From Dryomyza anilis (Eukaryota > Arthropoda > Insecta > Diptera > Dryomyzidae), in contig OX638133.1 in the NCBI GenBank assembly GCA_951804985.1, positions 34,187,963 to 34,251,962 on the forward strand: a stretch of 64,000 nucleotides of DNA, given 5' to 3'. A program made the position numbers and the translations under genes. This document shows positions 9,964 through 22,761 of this stretch, piece by piece. The notes beneath the pieces were generated by a model. That model was not told the origin of the DNA. It ran no database searches and worked only from the letters and a program-made list of their open reading frames with translations. Numbering within the stretch: position 1 is the first letter of the stretch; each line of letters starts with the position of its first letter.

Positions 9964-11359
9964 TCATGTTTTAAAGATCAATTGCCGATTTTTCTCCATA
10001 CATGCTTTAATATCATATTTAGCTTGATATAATTTTCTAACCGAAATACTTCTTCGAATTAATAGTATATGTTTTTTTTACCCGGAACGGCACATTAACA
10101 CTCTTAAGGGGGCAGCATTTTTAATGTTGAAGAAAACTAGTTCGGTTCTACTCAAACGAAACTCGTGAAATGTTTATTTATGTTGCTATTGTACTGCTTG
10201 ATGACATATCATCACTCACAGGCAAATGTCACTTTCTGCATTTACACTCGCTAAATATGTGTTTTCTTTTTCCCGACATTTGATTTACATTTCCATTCAA
10301 TGTCAACAGAAGCTACAGAGTTGCAGGGGTTCACCATAATAATAAAATGAAAAGAACAGAATAAAGACAGACGGACGTCGAGTAACAAACACATTTACAT
10401 TTTAAGTATTTTTGCTGACTTCGGTTTAAATCGCTGCAGACAAATGTCAGACAAGTGTCAACGTAGTCCATTAATCATATATGTTAAGAGACCGCAAGCA
10501 GCTAGAAGGAGATGCAAAAAATAATCATTTTTTTTTAAAGTCTGTTATGGTCACAACACGCATATCACAGACAAAACTTCAGCACACAATTTATCTCTGG
10601 CCAATTAATTTTAGCCATCCCCCAAATATATTCATGGTTAACTTGTAGATATTCGTAGGTGTCAGGACAAAAATTTCGCCGCCATATAGTCGAGTCCAGT
10701 TTCGACACTCTTGACACTTTTGACACTCTTCGGTGTTGTCATCATAAATGAGCCGCGCTCCTTGATACTCTCTACTTGGTACTCGGTGCAGTATGCCCGC
10801 GTTTGTGTATGTGACATGCCTTAAGGCGCGAAGTATTTAATTCATTTTAAAAGCAGTTCGTGACACTACGTTGTCGTCATCATCGTGCCTGTCGTTGTCC
10901 CTATCGTTCGTGTTGTCCGCAAATATGCCATAAAGTCCTTGGTTGGCCTGATATTCTGGTACTTGGTCCCAGCACTACACATTCCTCTATTAGTTCCATG
11001 CATCTCTGCCATTCGGCGTTACTCCGGTTGTCCCTGTTTAACGTGTCGTCCGCTCGCTGTGATGATGTCCTTGTGCCGCGTGCCCTGCCCTGTGCTTTCA
11101 GTCAGTGCTGGCAGTTTGTGGGCCACTTGTTTGGACTTGAACCGTAAAAGCAACTGTCAAGACAGTGATTTATATATTTATTTACATGCCAGCATGACTG
11201 CGAATACAAACTACAGCATGCTTTTTGGCGGACCGAGACGCTCTTCAATGTACTTCATGCAGAACTTGCATCGCGATAGCAACACGTTCAGCATTCGCTC
11301 TGTTGACCGCGAATTGTTGCCATGCTCGGGCAGTGCATCAAAATATATTATTCTGGCAC
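9964..11359. other. Unassigned sequence with one unrecognised open frame
   Basis: Apparently unique DNA right of the retrotransposon, less AT-rich from about 10640. An open frame of 161 codons (10885-11370, plus) overlaps frames of 95 and 85 codons in other phases. Its protein (rich in C, L, S, R) matches no family I know. Its stop codon is the first three bases of the hAT element at 11368. Coding potential is doubtful; this could be an exon fragment, a non-coding transcript or chance in a GC-richer patch. Confidence 0.35.
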
Positions 11360-11367
11360 ATTCACAA

Positions 11368-12876
11368 TAGGGATGTCAATCCCGGACTATTTTTCAATCC
11401 CGAAATTTCGGGACTAAAAAATTTGAATCCCGGGATCCCGGGATTAGTCCCGGGATTTAAAAAAATAATAGCAAAGACATAAAATAACCATATCTGTGTT
11501 TAAATAATAAACAATTATAATGCTTAAGTCAAACAAAAGTCATATATTCAAATGCATCTGTTTTCAGGTTGGGTATTCAAATATGGTATACTAAATCCGC
11601 GATATATAAACCCCAGTTGATCATCAAACATTTTTTTAATACTTTTTATTTAAAATTTATTTTTTAGTACAAATATGAGAAAATTAAAATTTTGAATGAT
11701 CAACAAAATTTGTTATTGGGTATTGGTTTTTTGTGGAAAACAATATTTTATAAAAAAAAATATAATTATAAAAAAATAAATAGTTTTACAAATTTTGAAA
11801 TATTTGAACTTTTAATTTCAAAATTATTTAAGTTGTATGTGATTTAACCGGTTATTGCAACCAAATCTCAAACGACGAAGTTGACTTGTTCATGGGCAAT
11901 AACTATTTTAATTTTTATTCAAAGTTTGTTTTTAAATGCAGTGAAAAATGCAAAAATAATAAATTGCATTTTTCTCCAAAACATTACGTATACGGAAAAA
12001 ACTAAAAACGCAGTTCGAATCAGTACATTAAAATTATATAGGCATGATATGAGAAAATGATTGCCGAACAGTGTTATTAGTCGAAAGTGACGTAATTTTT
12101 AAAAATGTGTCAATTTGTTCAAAGTCAAAAAGCATTCATTATTATTTATGTCAGTGTTTTAAGATTTTAGTCCATTAAATCCAAGGATTGAAACCGTAGC
12201 CGAAACCGAAACCGATATCCGTTTAAAACCGATATCCATTTAAAACCGAAACCGTAATCGAAACCGTTATACGAAAATCAGAAATGAACGCTTTTGGTTT
12301 TATACCAGTTTAAAACGGTTTTTAAAAAAGCATAAAAAGAAACAGGAAAACATATTTTATTTTATATAGAAGATCTTAAGTACAAGCCATGTTTAATGTC
12401 ATTTAATAAAATTTTGAATTCCCAAAATAAAAATTTTTTCTTGTACAATTTTCGGCGAGCTAGACTAAGCTTATGTCCCATAGTGCAATGTTAAGTTATT
12501 TGAAAAATATGGAATTAAAAGAAATTTTATACAAAAACCGAAATCAAAACCGAAACCGTAACTTGGAACCGGTATACTGAAACCGTTTCGTAATAAAAAC
12601 CTAAAACCGAAACCAAAACGCGGAAAAAACCGAAATCGAAACCGTTATTCGTTTAGGTTTCAAACCTTGATTAAATGTTAGATTTACTTTTCCACAAAAT
12701 GTGTACACAAACATTGAAAGACTTTTGAATAAACTATTAAAAATTGATCTACTAGCGTTTTTTGTAATCCCGAAAATCCCGGGATTTAACGATGATCCCG
12801 GGATGAGTTTTTCGGGACTGATTTCACTCAAATCCCGGGATCCCGGGATCCCGGGATCCCGGGATTGACATCCCTA
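11368..12876. mobile_element. hAT-like non-autonomous transposon
   Basis: Starts TAGGGATGTCAATCCCGG and ends with its inverse, GGGATTGACATCCCTA. It is flanked by the perfect 8-bp duplication ATTCACAA (11360-11367 and 12877-12884); 8-bp duplications and short TIRs of this kind are the hAT signature. Subterminal regions repeat ATCCCGGG/CCCGGGAT many times. No transposase frame remains. About 490 bases inside belong to a second nested element. The 76-codon frame across its right end (12831-12601, minus) is a repeat artefact. Confidence 0.9.
12181..12669. mobile_element. Nested hAT-like MITE with AACCGAAACCG repeats
   Basis: About 489 bp with inverted ends (CCAAGGATTGAAACC on the left, the inverse of AAGGTTTGAAACC on the right). 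It is flanked by ATTAAAT at 12174-12180 and 12670-12676, a 7-bp match that may be a decayed 8-bp duplication. Subterminal regions are packed with CCGAAACCG units. It lies wholly inside the larger hAT-like element, so it inserted later. No coding content. Confidence 0.75.
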
Positions 12877-12884
12877 ATTCACAA

Positions 12885-15447
12885 GTAGTCAATTTATTGA
12901 ATATTTTTTTTTTTGCAAATATTTTGCAGTAGGTATTAATATCAAGTGTGAGCTGCATTCGAAGAATCTTAAATACTATTAATTGTGCATTTTATAAATC
13001 ATATTATTTTTTTTTTCTAGAAAATATAACAATTTTAGTTTATTTGTATGGTTTTACCTTTTCACACATTTCTGGATAATTCGTTAAAAGTAAATGAAAA
13101 GAATACTTTAAAATCGGATGGTTTTGTAAAAGAAATAACCAAAGAACTTCTTCAATTTTTCGAAATTATGACTTTGACCTCAAATCGAAAATAGCAGTCA
13201 AAAATAAAGTTACACAAAAAAAAAAAGTACATCATATTGATGAATTCCGTTCTTCAAACCATGATTCATTGTATTGAAGAACCATTCAAAATATTAATGA
13301 CTAACGACATCAATGTTATGAATGCGATCATAAATATGATGAAAGCTTGGTACTGTCGAAAAAATGTTTTTCAATATGTTGAATTGTATTGGAAGAATAC
13401 TTTTCATCCTATTAATGAACAAAAACATAAAATACAATGTTTTCATATTAAAGAATGCTGTTCATTTAACAAAAATACTATAAAAATATTTATTTTTCAT
13501 TCATTTTTGTCGTACAATATTTTGAACTGAAAATGAAAAACATTGAAAAAATACGATTTTAGTTTAATGAATGAAATCATCAAAATACTTTTTCGGATTC
13601 TCCTATCGGATTCTCCTATCGAATTCTCTTAAACCAATAAACCAATTTCGAAATATTTCCCTAATATTTTGTATGACATCAGTTATTTAAAACGTGAATT
13701 ATTTGCAAATATATGTGACCACCTTTTGGAATGCTCTGTTAAAGAGTTATTGGTTGATATCTCGTAAATCTTTCCATAGAATTCTTTTTAATTTATATAT
13801 TCGAATTCTGCGTGGCATTTTGTGTTATTGAAATACGGTCGACAACTAATATTTTTTAAATTATTTAGTAAATATCTCTTGTAAAAGAAATCAATAAATG
13901 GTACGACATATAATCAAAATCGGCATAATAAGAACATTTTCCATATTCAGATTTGCTGAAAATTCTCCACATAGATTTTCTCATTAAATAGAGCATTTTT
14001 AGGGGTTGACATTTTCTCGATTTAAAATCATAAAATCCATTTTTAGTCTAATATTTATATGATGACTTGGGCATTAAGTTAAAAATGAAATGTGCGCTGA
14101 TAAATCTTTATTTTTGGAATACATATTTATGTTCAATTTGAAATTATACATATATTTGAACATTTTATCATCCCTACATCGAATACAGATTTACAGATTT
14201 ATCATGAATTTGTGACTAATCTAAAATCTATTGAAAATGTATTTCAATTTCAAACAAATAGCATTTATCCTGTTACACAAATGACGCGACCATTAAATAA
14301 CTTATAAATTCATGTCAAATTCTTGACATTTGATTAATTGAAATTGACGTCATGAGTGAATGGGTCAGTGCTGAGTAACCAGGGGTTACTTTGATGCACA
14401 ATTAAACAATGTTTTAACAATATCGAAAACACAAATCATTCGTTAAAACGGAAACTAAAAGCAATAAAATGGCAAGAAAATAGATGAGCAATGAATTCAG
14501 TTTGGAAAAACCACATGACAAGAAATGCGCTCACTCCTTCGATCGTATCGTGGCTTTTTGAACTCATTTACCACATGACACGTGACAATACAAATGTCAA
14601 CATTACATCAACATTTTCACATGTTACAACAGTCAACCAGTCAACACCCAGCCATCATATTAGCAGAGGCTGAACCGAGCTTAATAGACACGAGTACGAG
14701 AGCAGAGAAGAGGTGTGAGTAGTTGTAGAGATGCTGTCGCCGATAAAGTCCAGTGCAAAAACTCTGGCGACTCTGGGTAACAAAGTTTTGAGATAAACAT
14801 CGGGAACTTGTTTAGGTTGCTGTTGTTCAGCAGAATTCTGTGTGTCAGTTCAAACACCGGATGCAATATTGGAAGTTCACCGTTTGTCAAAACATGTGAC
14901 ATATATGCTGGGTTGCCAGACGATTTATTTTGTTACAAAAAAAAAGGTTTTAAGGAGAGTACAAGAGTAAAAGAGTGAGTCTAAAACGAGACATATTTTT
15001 TAAACATTTTTCTTAAATATTCCAAGCAAATTTATAACATAAACAGATACAACATAAACTTACATTTATAACAGATTCTGTCGATAAATGGAAGTTTATA
15101 AAAATTCGTTAGCATTTATTGATACATTTGAATGGCATATTTCCGACATATTTTGGGTGAGGGCTGAAAAGATTCAGCTTTTAATATAAACATGGCTTGT
15201 GTATGCTTCAAATTGTTCTAGAAATGAAGTAAGTGTTTTTGTTCTTCACATTTATGAAATTTAAATAATTACAGAATGTAGTAAAATACATTTTATTTTT
15301 ATATTTAGCATGCAGTTAAATAAATAAAGAATGTAGTAAAAATAATTGCAAACGCAGTAATTTTTCTACATATATATGGATGTTGAAATAAATAAAAAAT
15401 ATATATTTTTAATACAAATGTATTAAATTTTTAAAGAGTAAATTTAT
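12885..15447. other. AT-rich intergenic sequence
   Basis: No credible gene. It contains a small run of similar GGATTCTCCTATC units near 13600, and a segment near 13930-14010 (AAATTCTCCACATAGATTT, GGGGTTGAC) that recurs near 37165-37212, so part is old dispersed repeat. A moderately GC-richer stretch at 14490-14900 is unassigned. Confidence 0.45.
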
Positions 15448-15690
15448 GTAGTTGTTTTCGATAAAAAAACGACTACATCAATGTAGTAAAAACAAATAAA
15501 TTTGCGATCAGACGTAAATAAAATGATATGCATTAATGTTAAAGACTTCAGTACAAATGTAGTAAAATGTAGTAAATTTATATAGTTTTTTTTGATACAA
15601 AAACGACTTCTTCATATAGAAAAAACAAATAAAATTACGTTTGGACGTAAATCTAATAGATATGCATTAATTTGAAAGACATTTATCATT
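15448..15690. repeat. Two tandem units of about 133 bp (GTAGTAAA repeat)
   Basis: The segment starting GTAGTTGTTTTCGATA (15448) is repeated from about 15581, sharing ACGACT, AAAACAAATAAA, GACGTAAAT and ATATGCATTAAT. A related piece recurs at 59952-60000, so the unit is dispersed in the genome. Confidence 0.6.
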
Positions 15691-16455
15691 ATTTGTATAA
15701 TGTTGCTAAAACGTCCTTACATTTTAAATTTAATTGAAATATTTAAATATGTAAAATTATTTAAATAGTTTTTTTGTTTTTATATTGTTAGTTTCATATT
15801 GGTTTTTGTAATTTAGATTAATTTAGTATAACGATTTCATTACCGGTTTTAAAAATTATTTTATATAAAAAAACAACACCTGACAACCCTAAATTGATGC
15901 TAAATATTGTTTGCCAATGAAAAATGTAATTATTTTCTAAGATACAATAAACCAGTGAACTTTTTACATTCTGTTGATGTCGATGTATTTGCGAGAACTT
16001 CATTAGCTGTAAATTGTTGTTGTGGAAACTTTTGGCGCAAGTCGTGCGTGTGTCAGAGGCTTTACCATGCAGTCAGGAGTCAGGCGGTAGGTTATATTAT
16101 TAGCTTATCGCCGGCTGACAGTGACTGGTAGCGACTGAAAGTAGCGCTAATACTGCGGTAATCAAAAAACTGAGCCGACTCTATTGAGGGACTGTCTGTT
16201 TGTCGGCACAGATTAATGTACAAACACATATGAGTAACATGTCAATCAAGTGGTGCCATCACCGAAGGTCTGACAACAAGATATTGCTTATTTCAGTTAC
16301 AGTTTTTTTCAAATTTTATCAAGAAACGGTGGAGTTGATATATTTGTATAAATGTGAATGTTTCATATATATCTTATTCGAAAAATTCTGTTCATTTGGA
16401 TATTATTATGAAATAAGTTTAAAAAGACCGTACCCCCTCAGAAATACTTAAAGTT
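15691..16455. other. Unassigned AT-rich sequence
   Basis: Contains a GC-richer patch at 15960-16270 with short overlapping open frames (74 and 83 codons) that resemble nothing known. No repeat recognised. Confidence 0.4.
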
Positions 16456-17140
16456 TGGAATACATTTTGTAGGGGTTTTATAGGAAAAAGTGGAACATGC
16501 GGTAATGTGAGATATTTCAAACAATTTTCAAGGATTTCTCAACATGGCATCAACTTTTTAATCTAGGGTTATAATCATATTAATAACTTTTGATTGTACT
16601 TCCTGAACAAGTGAAAAAATGGTTTTGAACATTTTTTTAGAGTGCTGGTGTTTGTTATCAAAAAGTAAGAAATTTTATCGTTTTAATTAAGAAGGTATGA
16701 TTAGAATGATCTCATAATGTATATCTTTTGAAATATAAACGAATTTTACATTATTACATTATTTATTTAACATGGTTCTATATTATGTTCGAATTGCATT
16801 ATTGGGGTAAAATGAAAAATATGTTCTAAGGTAAAGTGGGAAACGTATTCTAATCAATGTTTGTTGTAATTTTAGTGAACATATTGTGTTATATAAACTA
16901 TTTAATTGTTTTAGCCAAGAAAAAACTTCAACAAACCAATGAAAAGCAACATGTTGGCTTCACCTGAGATTAGACCTAAATTGCAAAAGAAAACTGAGAA
17001 GCGAACATTTAACAGGGGCAAATGAATACATCAACAGTATACTTGTAATGTGTGAACTTGATGACCTGCAACAACCATTATCACTCAGATAATTCTGACA
17101 ATGATTTAATGCACTTTTTTCGTATTTTATATCTTCTCAA
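16456..17140 (-). repeat. Fragment of dispersed GGTAAAGTGGG TIR element
   Basis: Its start (AAAAAGTGGAACATGCGG) and later segments match the reverse complement of about 38290-38656, the right part of the most complete copy at 37258-38656. Both share the GGGGTAAAATG and GGTAAAGTGGGAAACG blocks. Diverged and incomplete; the right limit is approximate. Confidence 0.5.
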
Positions 17141-18299
17141 AATGTAAATCATGTGATAATGAACTTTAACCTCAATACCTTTCAAATAATATCTGAATTT
17201 ACCTTGTACATGAACAACTGTTTAAGATAAACGGAACTAAGTTAATCCACCTTTGTGAATTTTGAAATTTAAAATTTTTCTTAGATTAGTATAAAAACAC
17301 ATTCATACATATTTCAATTATTCAGTTCTTTCATTTAATAAAAATTTCACGCTAAATTTTATTGAAAAGAAATAATTTTTTAGAATTAAGAATCATTTTA
17401 GGCAGAAAATTCTCTTCTTCTCGCATTGATATCGTAACGATAGGGAAACGAATGGCATACTGGATAGTAACATTTAATTTTTTACAAAGCATTTCGAGTT
17501 TTTGTGTTCATTTCTCTCTGTGTTAGGCAGATATTTTAAATACTTTAGATTGGAATTACGAAATATATAAATTATGCAAAATTAAGTTATATTTTTATAC
17601 AAATTATAAAATATCGTAATTTAATTTTAGTACCTATGTAAATAATTAATGAAAATTCAAAAGAAAACTATCACACTATTTCTTTTTGTTACAAACATAG
17701 GTATGTTTCTAAATGAGCACACTCGTTATCAAGGACTGCTTCGCCCACTCCCACATTGACTGACACATTTTGCTCTATAATCAACTCCCGATGTTTTGTT
17801 GGCGCTAAACAGCGAAAACGAGTTAAAAATTTAACAACATGTTAAAAGTTCATACAAAAAAGATTTGTTTCCACACTATTCACAGCAGGCACTCTTGGTG
17901 GATGACTCCGGCATACACGGTAGTCAGACAGACGTCGGGCGGGACGATAGAGTCAACTAACTGCTGTGTCATTGTCAATTGTATTTGTTGTGTTCACAGA
18001 AATGTAAACTTTTTAATGATATTTTTAGACGTTTTTTTTTGTACGAGCAACACTGTGCAAAATTTGAATGGTTCTATATTTACTGTTAGTTTTAAATATA
18101 GTAGTACTTAATAAATATATTTTCGAAATTGTATTTGGTGTTTTATTCGAATTTAAAGCATGAGAATGTTTATTAAATTCAAGAAATGTTCAAAATATTT
18201 AAAACTGAAAATAAATTTCATATCTCTGCAATCGGAATTTAGATAAGAAAATGTATACTATTAGATAGTAGGAATATTAGAAACTAATTTAGATATCAC
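17141..18299. other. Unassigned AT-rich sequence
   Basis: No recognised gene or repeat. A less AT-rich block at 17700-18000 holds a 90-codon open frame without recognisable motifs. Confidence 0.4.
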
Positions 18300-18462
18300 T
18301 AGACAACAAGGCTATGTTTAACTCTCGGAAGTTTGCCATTATCGGCCTAGAACTAGCACCGATTAGAGCTACAATTTATTTTTTTGATGTTACAGTGTGT
18401 TTGAACCCGCAACCTTTACGCTCGCAGTCCAACGCACTAACCACTGACCTACAGACGATATA
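18300..18462 (-). mobile_element. Diverged copy of the tRNA-derived SINE
   Basis: On the minus strand the promoter head is recognisable: A box (TAGGTCAGTGG), then GTTAGTGCGTTGGACTGCGAG, then B box (GGGTTCAAACA). A scrambled piece of the SINE body follows (plus-strand GGAAGTTTGCCATT..CTAGCACC). Truncated at its 3' end. Confidence 0.65.
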
Positions 18463-19465
18463 AAAGAACAAACTATGCAAACATCATTTGCAAAATATCA
18501 CACATTATCACTGCATTAATTTTATTTACGTAGTAAAACAGAAAGTAAAAATTTTACAAAAAACTAAAAAAAATGTATTATCCGCGAACAGGCCACTGCC
18601 TGTAGCAAACAGCTTGCTTTTTGCTCCATTTGTACGCTGCCGCTTATGTAGCCAACAATGGCAACACTTTGTACGTAGTTATCACACATACAAATACAGT
18701 GACATTCAAATAATCACACAGACACGCAAACACGCATACCCTGTGATGTAACAGTGGCTGCAAAGAAATACGCACACTTGTCACCGCCATCAAGCGCTTA
18801 ACGGAGCCCATTACCCGAACATTGTTTGCGTTTTTTCCGCTCCATAAATGAAGAAACAGTCCTGGCAGTGGCTGGCTCCTATGAAACAACCGCTTCCTCG
18901 CACGTTACTTTTACCGTGCCCACCATAATGTCGAGTCCTGTGTTTAAGTCTATTTGGCATCCTTAAACTACGTGCTTCGTTTGGCACTCTTTTTGTTTGA
19001 AATTGAATCGGCACAATAACTTCAAAACTATAGGGTTACCATGAAAACTTTTTTTGTGTAAAAAGTTTGTAATGCTAAGGTAGTAACTATAAATTAGAAC
19101 TAAAAATATTACACAATTCGATAATACTATTCTACCACACAATAGATAAAATATATATTAATTTTTGATCATTCATTTGTAATATCCTTAAGCATAAAGT
19201 GACCGGTATGAAAGTGTATATATATCTCAGCGTCACAAGTTATGAGTACTTTAAAAGGTTTTTATATCTCCATTAGTACTATTAGGACTACTGTTGAAAT
19301 CACTGTTACAAGAAAACAAAATGATATATCTCAACGAAATTTAGAACTTAGATTACTAATATTTTTACGCTATTCGGTATTAAAAATGGATGTAATCAGT
19401 TAAATGTGTCCTATGATGCGCCTACTTTTATTCCTCATATAACACTTAAATCAAAGGAAGATTTT
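18463..19465. other. Unassigned sequence with a GC-richer block
   Basis: 18580-19010 is clearly less AT-rich than its surroundings and looks unique. Short overlapping frames occur on both strands with no family resemblance. It may be conserved non-coding DNA, but nothing here proves it. Confidence 0.35.
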
Positions 19466-19800
19466 TAATAATAATAGTTTGGCGCTACAGTCCTGTAAAG
19501 AACTTCGGCCGAGCTCTCTCACCATTTTGAGCTGTGCGTGTTATACTTGTACTCAAAATGGCGGGTCCTACAGTTTATTGCCGAATCCGAACGGCGGGTG
19601 AGAGCTTTTCATAGGCAATGTTTTTACTCTCGGAGGTTTGCCATTTACTGCCGAGAGCTAGCGCGGTATAGAAAAATGTGTCTATGAAAAGATGTTGTTA
19701 GCCCCAGTTCAGGCTTGAACCGGGGACCTTTCGGCTCGCAGTCCTTTCGGCTCGCAGACCAGTCGGCTCGCAGCACTAACCACTGAGCTACCGCGGCTAC
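19466..19800 (-). mobile_element. tRNA-derived SINE, nearly full length
   Basis: Plus-strand order AATAATAATAG tail, body (TTTGGCGCTACAGTCC, CGGCCGAGCTCTCTC), then the inverse of the tRNA-like head ending ..GAGCTACCGCGGCTAC. The head is unusual: the block CGGCTCGCAG occurs three times (19729-19773) where other copies have it once, between the A and B boxes. Confidence 0.88.
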
Positions 19801-19839
19801 AAGGTTTTTTACCGGACAAAATAAAGTTATTTAAAACCC

Positions 19840-20420
19840 CTTACCCCTTATTTAATGGTATAGAGTGGAGTAAATCGAGAAATGAGATAATGTGGGAAAT
19901 TACAATTTTTGGACATTTTTCTGCATTTAGAAAAATAAGGACAATTGTGAATATGTCATCAACTTTTTCATCCATGAAGTGAAGCGAACCTGTCACTCAG
20001 AATATTCTGAATGGAAGTAAATGCACCATTTTCTTTCGTTTATGAATTGAGACTTTTTCTTGCATTACCATTTTTTTTTATTATTTTCTTGTAATGTTTT
20101 TTGTCCTTATTATATTTGACTTTGTTATGAAAAAGACAAAACATGAAAAAGAAAGATTAAAATATCATTTTGGTAAAAATATTAAAAAAATTCCCACATT
20201 ACCCCAAGATTTTTCAACAAGTCCGAAATTGAGCTGTTTGGAAAAGTCACTCAAAAATTAGTTAAAAGACATATAAAAGGTATTCTGTTAATGCAAAAAT
20301 TAGATAATGAATCAGTCTATGGAATAGACCCTTCAAAATATAAAAATTTAAAAAAATCATGCAAATGAGCTTTTTTGGAAGAAAATAAAAACATGTCCCA
20401 CTTTACCACATGCTCTCTTA
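19840..20420 (-). repeat. Fragment of dispersed GGTAAAGTGGG TIR element
   Basis: Reverse-complement match to about 37260-37950 of the fuller copy. Shared marks are CATGTCCCACTTTACC, ACATTACCCCAAGATTTTTCAAC, and a block reading AATATTCTGAATGG here that matches the inverse near 37905. It lacks the right TIR. Confidence 0.55.
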
Positions 20421-20999
20421 TAACAACGCACACCTATCTGTGGTCCTCTAAAAAAAAATCAGTAGATCAGTCAATTCATAAATGATGAAATTTTTGAACA
20501 AAACGCCATTTTTTTATTTTTAAATTTTCATTTTTTTTACTATTACATACATAAAAGACACACTAAGAATAATCTGTAACCATTTTTCTTATAAAATTAA
20601 CAGTTTAAGAGATATGAGCCTTCAAAGTTAAGGAAAAATATTGCATTCCCTACAAAAATATATGAAAATACATATTGGAACATAACTAAAATATCCAAAT
20701 CTTTAAAATTGTATTTAGGCTTTTACAAAATACACCTTCTGAAAAAAAGTAGTTTTGCTCCGGTTTACAAGAAAATTGTAGTGAAATACTACCATTTTCG
20801 TTAGAAATTGACTTATTTGATTTCAAGTGTTTAGTGTTTGATATTATAACTTAACACACACTAACTATACAAAATTTATATTTACACAATTTTTTTGCAA
20901 TAGTTTGAGGAAAAATATAAAAATACAAACATTTCATTTATACATCTACATTTCGTAAAATTTTACCCCAAATCTTTCAATTTAAGGATTATTATGTAA
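20421..20999. other. AT-rich sequence without recognised feature
   Basis: Homopolymer-rich, with no credible gene and no obvious repeat unit. Confidence 0.4.
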
Positions 21000-21840
21000 A
21001 GATAATAATTTTTATCAATTAAACTTACAGATATCCTTCAAACGTGCTAACTTTTTTCTAATCACAATCAATTTTTTAAAAAATAAAAAAAAAATCATCG
21101 CGATATCGGATTAGGAGAAATTACGTGACAAAAATTACCTTTTTTATTCTAATATCATACATTTGTGCCTTTTTTTCAAAATTTATTCCAAGGACTGCAA
21201 GCGATATCCTCCATTCTCACTAACTTTTTTCTAATCACAATCAATGTGATAAAAAATAAAAAATATATCATTCAATATCTTTCCCGGATTAGTATAAATT
21301 CACTTGGCAAAAATTACCATTTTTCATACATTTGTTCCTTTTTTGTAAATTTATTCCAAGGACTGCAAGCGATATCCTTCGTTCGCACTAACTAATTACA
21401 ATAAATGTGATAAAAAATGAAAAAAAAAAAATCATCTCGCAATCTTTCCCGGATTACAAGAAATTAAATGGTAAAATATACCAGTTTTAATCTAATTTTT
21501 TAGTAAATTTATTTCAAGGACTGCAAACGATATCCTTCATTCGCACTAACTATTTTCTAATCACAATTAATGTGGTAAAAAATAAAAAAAATATTATCCT
21601 GATATCGTTCCCGGATTAGGAGAAATTATATGGCAAAAATTACCATTTTATTTCGTAATTTCATACATATGTACCTTTTTAGTAAATTTATTTTAAGGAC
21701 TGCAAACGATAGCCTTCATTAACACGAACTTATTTCAGATCACTATCAATGTGATCAAAAATAAAAAATAAATCATACCGATATCGGCTCCAGATTTTTA
21801 AAAATCAGCTGTCAAAAATGTCCACAAAATTCTCGAAATT
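21000..21840. repeat. Tandem array, five units of about 160-180 bp
   Basis: The landmark AAGGACTGCAA..CGATATCC recurs with GATATCC (or GATAGCC) at about 21030, 21203, 21371, 21529 and 21708, giving spacings near 158-179 bp. Each unit continues with TAACTTTTTTCTAATCACAA, TGTGATAAAAAATAAAAA, an ATATCGTTCCCGGATTAG box and CAAAAATTACCATTTT. Units are diverged. Short frames inside are artefacts. Confidence 0.8.
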
Positions 21841-22344
21841 ATATTATTTTTTACATAACTTTTGTGAATCAGTAGAAGACATTTTGTAAAGCATAACTAT
21901 ACCCTGATATTTTTTTATTAAGTAAAAAAAAAAATCAACGAAATCTATCGATTTGTTTTGAAGTTATATAATTTTGTTCAAAAAAAAAGTGCTTTTTTGT
22001 TCACCGTGGGACGTCTCATCCTACATAAAAAAGTATTTGCGGTCTTAAAGAAAAAACAAAATCAAGACTGAATTCATTATTTTTTTTCTCTCGACTTGCT
22101 TCAAACATAAAAACATAACACATCTCTCACATGATACCTGCAATCATATTTTTCTGTTTCTTAAATAGAATATTTTTGGATTACTAGAATTTAGTTTTGA
22201 TTATTGAGGTACTACTAATTTTTAAAGCAAGCATAAACACAAATTTTATAGAATATATGCATTATATAATTTTTTTAAGTATGGCAACCATTAGTCTCTC
22301 TTCCTCTATCTACTTCTCACACTCTGTCATTGTTGATGATGTTG
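21841..22344. other. AT-rich sequence without recognised feature
   Basis: Homopolymer-rich, with no gene or repeat that I can support. Confidence 0.4.
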
Positions 22345-22720
22345 CCGTTATTTTTTTTTAGTTGTTTTTGTAATGCTGCAGACGCGGTTGCATGCTGTGC
22401 TGCTGCTTTTGCTGCTCAAGTTGACTGCATCATAGAATTTTCCATATGAAGGTAATTGTTGCTGGCTGCTGTTAGGATGTTGCTGTCGCTGCATCAGTTT
22501 GTCTCGGTTGTTGCTGTTTGTGTTGGTGATGAAGATGGTGTTGGTTTTGGTGCTGCTGGTGATTCTGATGCTGGTGATGTGGACACAAATTGTGAGTCTC
22601 TGGTGCATAGAACTTTGCAGACATAGACATGTCGCTGGCGTACTGAATTCGCTGCTATTGTCGCGAATGTTTTTACAGCCTGCACTAAGAGAAAGGGTAT
22701 AGTCAGTTTGTTACGCCTTT
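22345..22720 (-). other. CAN/CAG-rich low-complexity segment, possibly exonic
   Basis: On the minus strand a run of CAT, CAC, CAG and AAC codons reads as an H/Q/N-rich stretch that ends at a stop. An adjoining frame reads a Q/S-rich peptide (86 codons from 22608 to 22348). Such opa-like runs are common in exons and UTRs of fly regulatory genes. No flanking domain is visible and the frames do not join, so coding status is unproven. Confidence 0.3.
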
Positions 22721-22761
22721 TGTAATACCAAGAAGAAGACATATCCAGTATGAAAAAGTAT

